Source of the DNA: Nitrospirillum amazonense
GTDB lineage: Bacteria > Pseudomonadota > Alphaproteobacteria > Azospirillales > Azospirillaceae
DNA length: 64,000 nt
Assembly (NCBI RefSeq): GCF_007828045.1
Contig: NZ_VITN01000019.1
Location: 62,001-126,000 of the forward strand
Direction: 5' to 3'
Shown here: positions 59,433 through 64,000 of the stretch, one piece after another
Numbering within the stretch: the stretch's first letter is position 1
How the letters are laid out: each line of letters begins with the position of its first letter
The notes under the pieces: generated by a model
Databases searched by the model: none
What the model saw: the letters and a program-made list of their open reading frames with translations, nothing else
Told to the model about the DNA's origin: nothing
Program-made: the position numbers and the translations under genes

Positions 59433-62400
59433 TCGCTGCGCAGTTCACCGCTGTATTCCAGGCGCAGACTGATGCCGTCGCCCTTGGCCAGGGTGGCGCC
59501 CAGGCCGATGGCGACGCCGTCGGCGCTGACCCGGCCGGTGGTGCTGGCGAAGCTGACGCCGCCCAGGGCGCTGGTGGTCGTCACCGGGCCATTCAGGTAG
59601 TCGTGCACCCACGCCACCTTCAGGTCCGGCATCAGCTTGCCGATGCCGGTGTTCAGGGCCGTGTCCAGCTTGAAGCCCAATTCCTGGGTCAGGCTGTTGG
59701 TGGTCATGGCGGCCACATCCAGATCGGCCACCCCGGCGTCATGCTCGCTGTAGGCATGGTTGGTCAGGCGGGCGGCCTGCAGGCTCCACTGCGGCGTCAG
59801 GGTGAAGCCGTTGCGGTCCGGCATGGCGTAACCCACCGTCACCTTGCCCAGGTACTGCTCCCCGCCGTAGTTGGCGTTGGCGCGGGCGCCCAGGAAGTCG
59901 ATGGTCCGGCGCTGGTCGTAGTGGTTGTAGCCGAACGCCACCTGGCCCTCGACCGACAGCCGCTGCTCCGCGAAGGCCGGGCGCCAGACGCTGTACGCGG
60001 TCAGCTGGTAGCTGCCCACCCGTGTGAGGCTGCCGGCCGTCACCCCCTGCCCCACGGCGGCGCTGTTCAGCCAGCTGAACGCCAGGCCGGCCATAACCTC
60101 CGGATCGGCGTACCAGTCAGCCCCCAGCACCAGGCCGGCGCTGCTGGCGCGGTAACCCGCCGCGTCCATGGCGTTGGCGCGCAGCGCGCCGCCGCCCAGC
60201 ACCTCACCCCACAGTACGCCGTTCAGCGTGCCGTCGCCGGCCGAGGCCCCCTTGCCGCCATAGTTGTCCATCAGCCCCGCCACCGTCTGCTGGTGCTGGC
60301 TGATGGCCGTGGTGGTGGGGGTGACCAGGCTGGTGGTCAGCTGCGGTGTCAGCTGGTTGGGCGCCAGCTGGGCCACCGCCACCTGCTTGGCCGTGCCGGT
60401 CAGGGTGGACAGGGGCGCCAACACCGCCGTCTGCACCGCCGCCGCGGCTGAGCCGCCGCTGGCCGCGATGACGTCCAGCGCGGCGCCGGTGCCCACCGCC
60501 GCACCACCCTGGGCCACGCCCACGGCGGTGTAGTTGGTGGTGGCCGGCGTCGTCGTGCCGCCGCCCGTGGAACCGCCACCCGACGACCCGCTGCCGGACG
60601 ACCCATTCCCCGAGGAGCCATTCCCCGAGGAGCCGTTACCTGAGGAGCCGTTCCCCGAGGAGCCATTGCCGGAGGAGCCATTCCCCGAGGAGCCGCTCCC
60701 CGAGGAGCCGTTACCCGGCGAACCCCCGTTCGTCCCCGTGCCCTCGCCGGAACCGGTGGTGCCGGTGCTGGCGGTGTTCAGGGTCAGCACCAGTTCGGTC
60801 TTGCCGCCGCTGGTGATGGTGCTGCTGGTCACGGTGTAGCCGGCCGCCGTCAGCACCAGGTTGCTGGCGGACAGGCCGCTGCCGGCGGTGGCGATGGTGT
60901 AGCTGCCGGCGGCGAGGGAGCCGCTGGTGGCCTTCAGCGTCACCGACCCGCCCGTCAGGCTGGCGCTGCCGCTGATCACCAGGTTGCCGTAGCTGCTGGT
61001 GGACGACACGCCAATCACCAGGTTGCCCGCCGTCTGGCTGTAGCTGCCGGTGATGTTGATGGCGCTGTTCACCAGCAGGGTGGCCCCGCTGTTGATGACA
61101 CTGTGGTTGCCCACGCTGATGTTGTCGTTCAACAGCAGCGTACCGGAAACGAAGCGCAGGTTGGCCAGGTTGTTGGTGATGATGCCCCGGCTGCCGCCCT
61201 GGCCCGTCAAGGTGCCCGGTGCCGCGTCCGTCCCGCCGCTGATGGCCAGGTCGTTGGCCGACAGGTTGGTGATGTTGCCCGCGATGACGCCCGTGTTGGC
61301 CAGGCCACCCAGCGTGCCGGTGCTGGCGATGTACAGCGCCGTGGCGCCGCCCGTGGCGTTGGTCAGCGTGCCGGTGACGGCCAGGCTGGCGAGCGTGCCA
61401 CCGATATAATCGTTGGCGGCCACGGCCAGCAGGTTGGTGCCGCTGACGCTGCCGGTGGCATCCAGGCCGGTAAGGCCACTGGTGACGGTGGCGCCGGCAT
61501 AGCTGGACCCCACCCCGCCCTGGATCAGGGTGACGCTGTCGCCCACAAGGTAGTTGGCGACGGGGGCCAGGCCGGCATTGACCGCGCCGCCGGTGACGTT
61601 GGCCGCACCGCTCACGCTCAGCACGTGGCCGGACAGGGCCAGGGTGCCGGACGACTGGCCGTAGTCGCCGGTCACCGCCACGTTCCGGGCCAGCGACAGG
61701 TTGGCACCGGCGTTGGTGACCGTGTGGCCGGTCACGTCGATGTCGTCACCAAGGCTGAGGTCGCCGGCCGCGAACACCAGGTTGCTGCTGGCGTTGCGGA
61801 TGGTGCCGCCGATGAGGCCGCCCACCGTGCCGCCGCTGCCGCCGGTGACGGTCAGGTCACCCGCCGACAGGTTGGCGACGTTGCCGACGATGGTGCCGGT
61901 GTTGGCCAGGGTGCCCAGCGTGCCGGTGGCGGCGATGTATAGCGCCGTGGCGCCGCCGGCGGTATTAACAAGCGTGCCGGTGACCGCCAGGCTGGCCAGG
62001 CTGCCGCCGACGTAATCGTTGGACGCCACCGCCAGCAGGCTGGTGCCGCTGACGCTGCCGCTGGCGTCCAGGCCGGCCACGCCGCTGGTGACCACGGCGC
62101 CGGTGTAGCTGGAGCCCGCCCCACCCTGGATCAGGGTGGCACTGTCGCCCACCAGGTAGGTGCCGGTACCCGACAGGCCGGCGTCGACCACCCCGCCGGT
62201 GACCCTGGCGGCACCGCTGACGCCCAACACGTGGCCGTCCACCGACAGCGTGCCGCCGCTCTGGCTGAAATTGCCGGTGACACCGATATCGCCGGCCAGC
62301 GCGATGACGGCGCCGGTGTTGGCAACCGTGTGGCCGGTCACGTCGATGGCGTCGCCCAGGCTGATGCCACCCGAGGCGAAGGTGAGGTTGCTCAGGCTGT

Positions 62401-64000
62401 TGCGGATGGTGCCGCCGGTAAAGCTGCCCACCGTACCGCCGCCATTTACGCCCACTGGGCCGCCCACCACCACCAGGTCGTTGGCGCTGTTGTTCACCAC
62501 ATTGCCGATAAGGGCGCCGGTGTTGGCCAGCGTGCCCAGGGACCCGGCGGCGGCGATGTTCACCGCCGTGGCGGCGTGGATGGTGCCGCTGTTGGTCAAG
62601 GTGCCCAGGGTGCCGCCGACATAGTCGCTGACCAGGGTCAGCACCAGGTCGGTGGCGCCGCCGTCGGCGGCCGTGCCCAGCGTGGCGCTGAAGCCGTCGG
62701 CCGCGGCCCTCAGGCCGGTGGCCGACAGGCTGCCGCCAGCCGCGACGATGGTGTAGCTGTCGCCGGCGATCAGGTTCATGCCGTCCGTGGCCGTGACGGC
62801 CACGGTGCCGCCGGTCAGGCTGGCATTGCCGCTGACGACCAGCCCGCCCGCACCGCCGGCGCCCAGGACGGCGGTCAACGTGCCGGCCGATTGGCTGTAG
62901 TTGCCGGTGACGCTGACGATGCTGGTCAGCACGACGGACGCGCCGCTGTTCACCAGGGTGTGGCTGCCGACGTTCACCGCGTCGTCCAGGGCCACGGTGC
63001 CGGAGGCCAGCACCACGTTCGCGGCCGTGCTGATGATGGTGCCACCGGTCAGCGTGCCCACGACGCCACCCGCGCCGCCGGTGATGACCAGGGCGGTGGC
63101 ACCGTCGTTCACCACGTTGCCGATAATGGCGCCGGTGTTCGCCACCACGCCGATGGTGCCACTGTTCCGCAGGGCGGTGGCGCCGGCCAGGACGCCGCTG
63201 TTGACCAGGGTGGCGATGGTGCCGTGGTTGTAGACACCCAGGTTGGCGCTGGTGATGGTGCCGGCGTTGCTCAACACGCCGATGGTGCCGTGGTTGTACA
63301 CGCCCGTGGCGGAGCCGGTGATGACGCCGCCGGCGTCGTTGGACAGGGTGCCCAGCGTCCCCTTGTTCAGGATGCCGGCATAGCCGCCGGTGATGCTGCC
63401 GCTGTTGGCCAGGCTGCCGATGGAACCACTGCTGTAGATGCCGGCATAGGTGCCGCCCGCGATGGTGCCGCTGTTCAACAGCGTGCCGATGGCGGCCTCG
63501 TTGTAGAGGCCCGCCGTGCCGCCGGTCATGGCCCCGCTGTTGTCCAGCACGCCCAGGGTTCCGCCGGAATTGTACAGGGCGCCCCAATGCCCCGCGACGG
63601 TGCCGGTGTTGGCCAGCGTGCCCAGGATGCCGTCGTTGGCGATGCCATTCGCGCCGGCGCCGGTGATCAGGCCCCGGTTCACCAGGGTCCCCAGCGTCCC
63701 GTGGTTGGTGGCGCCGGTGGACCCGCCGGAAATGGTGCCGGCGTTGGTCAGCCAGCCCAGCGTGCCGCCCCCGGCAACGGCCACGCCATAGATGCCGCCC
63801 GTCAGGGTGCCGGTATTGGACAGGGCCGCCAGGGTGCCGGTGGACGCCACCTGCACCGCCGTGACGGCGCTGACCGACCCCGTGTTCACCAGGGTGCCAT
63901 AGGCGCCGCCGATATAGTCGGCGTCCACCGTCAGCACCAGGTCGGTGACCGAACCACTGGTGAGCGTGGTCAGGACGCCGTTGCGCGCCGTGACACCGGT
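59387..64000 (-). CDS. Large repetitive autotransporter (5' end outside window)
   Basis: The frame is open to the right edge, so at least 1537 codons are present and the N-terminus with its signal is missing. From the inside edge, the passenger consists of beta-solenoid repeats of the LxNTGTIxGG type. It includes a unit of about 200 residues (from DIDVTGHTV to LAVTGTL and beyond) present twice. A Gly/Ser/Asn linker of 15-base DNA repeats follows (about 60586-60725). The C-terminal autotransporter beta-barrel of roughly 290 residues (VLWGEVLGGG to the final RASWAF, ending in Phe) inserts in the outer membrane. It probably displays an adhesin-like passenger on the cell surface. Confidence 0.9.
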   Translation of the reverse strand, partial: TGVTARNGVLTTLTSGSVTDLVLTVDADYIGGAYGTLVNTGSVSAVTAVQVASTGTLAALSNTGTLTGGIYGVAVAGGGTLGWLTNAGTISGGSTGATNHGTLGTLVNRGLITGAGANGIANDGILGTLANTGTVAGHWGALYNSGGTLGVLDNSGAMTGGTAGLYNEAAIGTLLNSGTIAGGTYAGIYSSGSIGSLANSGSITGGYAGILNKGTLGTLSNDAGGVITGSATGVYNHGTIGVLSNAGTITSANLGVYNHGTIATLVNSGVLAGATALRNSGTIGVVANTGAIIGNVVNDGATALVITGGAGGVVGTLTGGTIISTAANVVLASGTVALDDAVNVGSHTLVNSGASVVLTSIVSVTGNYSQSAGTLTAVLGAGGAGGLVVSGNASLTGGTVAVTATDGMNLIAGDSYTIVAAGGSLSATGLRAAADGFSATLGTAADGGATDLVLTLVSDYVGGTLGTLTNSGTIHAATAVNIAAAGSLGTLANTGALIGNVVNNSANDLVVVGGPVGVNGGGTVGSFTGGTIRNSLSNLTFASGGISLGDAIDVTGHTVANTGAVIALAGDIGVTGNFSQSGGTLSVDGHVLGVSGAARVTGGVVDAGLSGTGTYLVGDSATLIQGGAGSSYTGAVVTSGVAGLDASGSVSGTSLLAVASNDYVGGSLASLAVTGTLVNTAGGATALYIAATGTLGTLANTGTIVGNVANLSAGDLTVTGGSGGTVGGLIGGTIRNASSNLVFAAGDLSLGDDIDVTGHTVTNAGANLSLARNVAVTGDYGQSSGTLALSGHVLSVSGAANVTGGAVNAGLAPVANYLVGDSVTLIQGGVGSSYAGATVTSGLTGLDATGSVSGTNLLAVAANDYIGGTLASLAVTGTLTNATGGATALYIASTGTLGGLANTGVIAGNITNLSANDLAISGGTDAAPGTLTGQGGSRGIITNNLANLRFVSGTLLLNDNISVGNHSVINSGATLLVNSAINITGSYSQTAGNLVIGVSSTSSYGNLVISGSASLTGGSVTLKATSGSLAAGSYTIATAGSGLSASNLVLTAAGYTVTSSTITSGGKTELVLTLNTASTGTTGSGEGTGTNGGSPGNGSSGSGSSGNGSSGNGSSGNGSSGNGSSGNGSSGNGSSGSGSSGGGSTGGGTTTPATTNYTAVGVAQGGAAVGTGAALDVIAASGGSAAAAVQTAVLAPLSTLTGTAKQVAVAQLAPNQLTPQLTTSLVTPTTTAISQHQQTVAGLMDNYGGKGASAGDGTLNGVLWGEVLGGGALRANAMDAAGYRASSAGLVLGADWYADPEVMAGLAFSWLNSAAVGQGVTAGSLTRVGSYQLTAYSVWRPAFAEQRLSVEGQVAFGYNHYDQRRTIDFLGARANANYGGEQYLGKVTVGYAMPDRNGFTLTPQWSLQAARLTNHAYSEHDAGVADLDVAAMTTNSLTQELGFKLDTALNTGIGKLMPDLKVAWVHDYLNGPVTTTSALGGVSFASTTGRVSADGVAIGLGATLAKGDGISLRLEYSGELRSDYQSHAGVLRASWAF
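60586..60725 (-). repeat. 15-bp tandem repeat array encoding a Gly/Ser/Asn linker
   Basis: About eight to nine 15-base units of the type CCATTCCCCGAGGAG on the plus strand encode repeated GNGSS/GSGSS. They lie between passenger and barrel domains of the autotransporter. Near-identity of units suggests slippage and possible length variation between strains. Confidence 0.85.
61735..62960 (-). repeat. Tandem repeat of about 600 bp in the autotransporter passenger
   Basis: Two consecutive segments of about 200 codons share the order DxIDVTGHTV, QSxGTL, YLVGDSxTLIQGG, VTSGxxGLDAxGSVSG, NDYxGGxLASLAVTGTL. DNA similarity is high by eye. The boundaries are approximate. The repeat probably arose by internal duplication and extends the solenoid. 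Confidence 0.6.

Noticed and set aside
60586-60725. Regular repeats resembling a CRISPR array
   Set aside because: The 15-bp units have no unique spacers and are read in frame as a Gly/Ser/Asn linker of the autotransporter.

Overview
The window is about 64 kb of GC-rich DNA with dense, short-spaced genes. A TonB-dependent receptor, Tat- and Sec-exported periplasmic enzymes, a NodT-type outer-membrane efflux lipoprotein and a DUF3775 protein point to a Gram-negative alphaproteobacterium. A Rhodospirillales/Azospirillaceae-like host is an inference from gene content only. No rRNA, tRNA, CRISPR array, phage or intact insertion sequence was seen.

Layout. 0-2 kb: aldB-type aldehyde dehydrogenase coupled to a DUF779 partner. 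2-3.9 kb: an AT-richer patch with an AraC regulator, a receiver-only response regulator and a run of strong hairpins. 3.9-30 kb: a peptide-catabolism island. It holds an APC permease, four S10 serine carboxypeptidases, two M61 metallopeptidases with PDZ-like tails, an S9 peptidase, an exported amidohydrolase, an exported RidA protein, a Tat-exported class-V PLP enzyme, a second PLP aminotransferase, a head-to-tail double ornithine-cyclodeaminase/mu-crystallin protein, two near-identical Lrp/AsnC regulators, a TonB-dependent receptor and an LprI-like exported protein. Nearly all enzymes carry export signals. The likely picture is outer-membrane uptake of a peptide, periplasmic trimming, and handling of imine/enamine products, under Lrp-type control. 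The island also carries two palindromic repeats whose stems covary, and recurrent GCATAAA/TTTATGC and GGAAATTTT motifs in its promoter regions.

30-31.5 kb: tyrS with what looks like a complete attenuation leader: a 16-codon leader peptide with adjacent Tyr codons, a terminator-type hairpin, and a second hairpin that masks the tyrS ribosome binding site. 31.5-37.3 kb: ssuADCB sulfonate uptake/desulfonation operon, a decayed remnant of a second such transporter, and a FAD/NAD(P)-binding protein. 37.3-44 kb: ilvE, an aromatic-acid-type MFS transporter, a small HTH protein, a degenerate nucleotidyltransferase, enoyl-CoA hydratase, a FadR/GntR regulator, an alpha/beta hydrolase and a TetR regulator. 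44-48.6 kb: tripartite EmrA-EmrB-NodT efflux operon, divergent from the tetR gene. 48.6-59 kb: PQQ glucose dehydrogenase, otsA, a DUF892 ferritin-like protein, DUF3775, a second MFS transporter with a coupled 27-codon ORF, a GH31 glycosidase and cysE. 59.4-64 kb: a large repetitive autotransporter that runs off the right edge.

All functional calls rest on recognisable motifs and gene order read by eye; no database search was possible.
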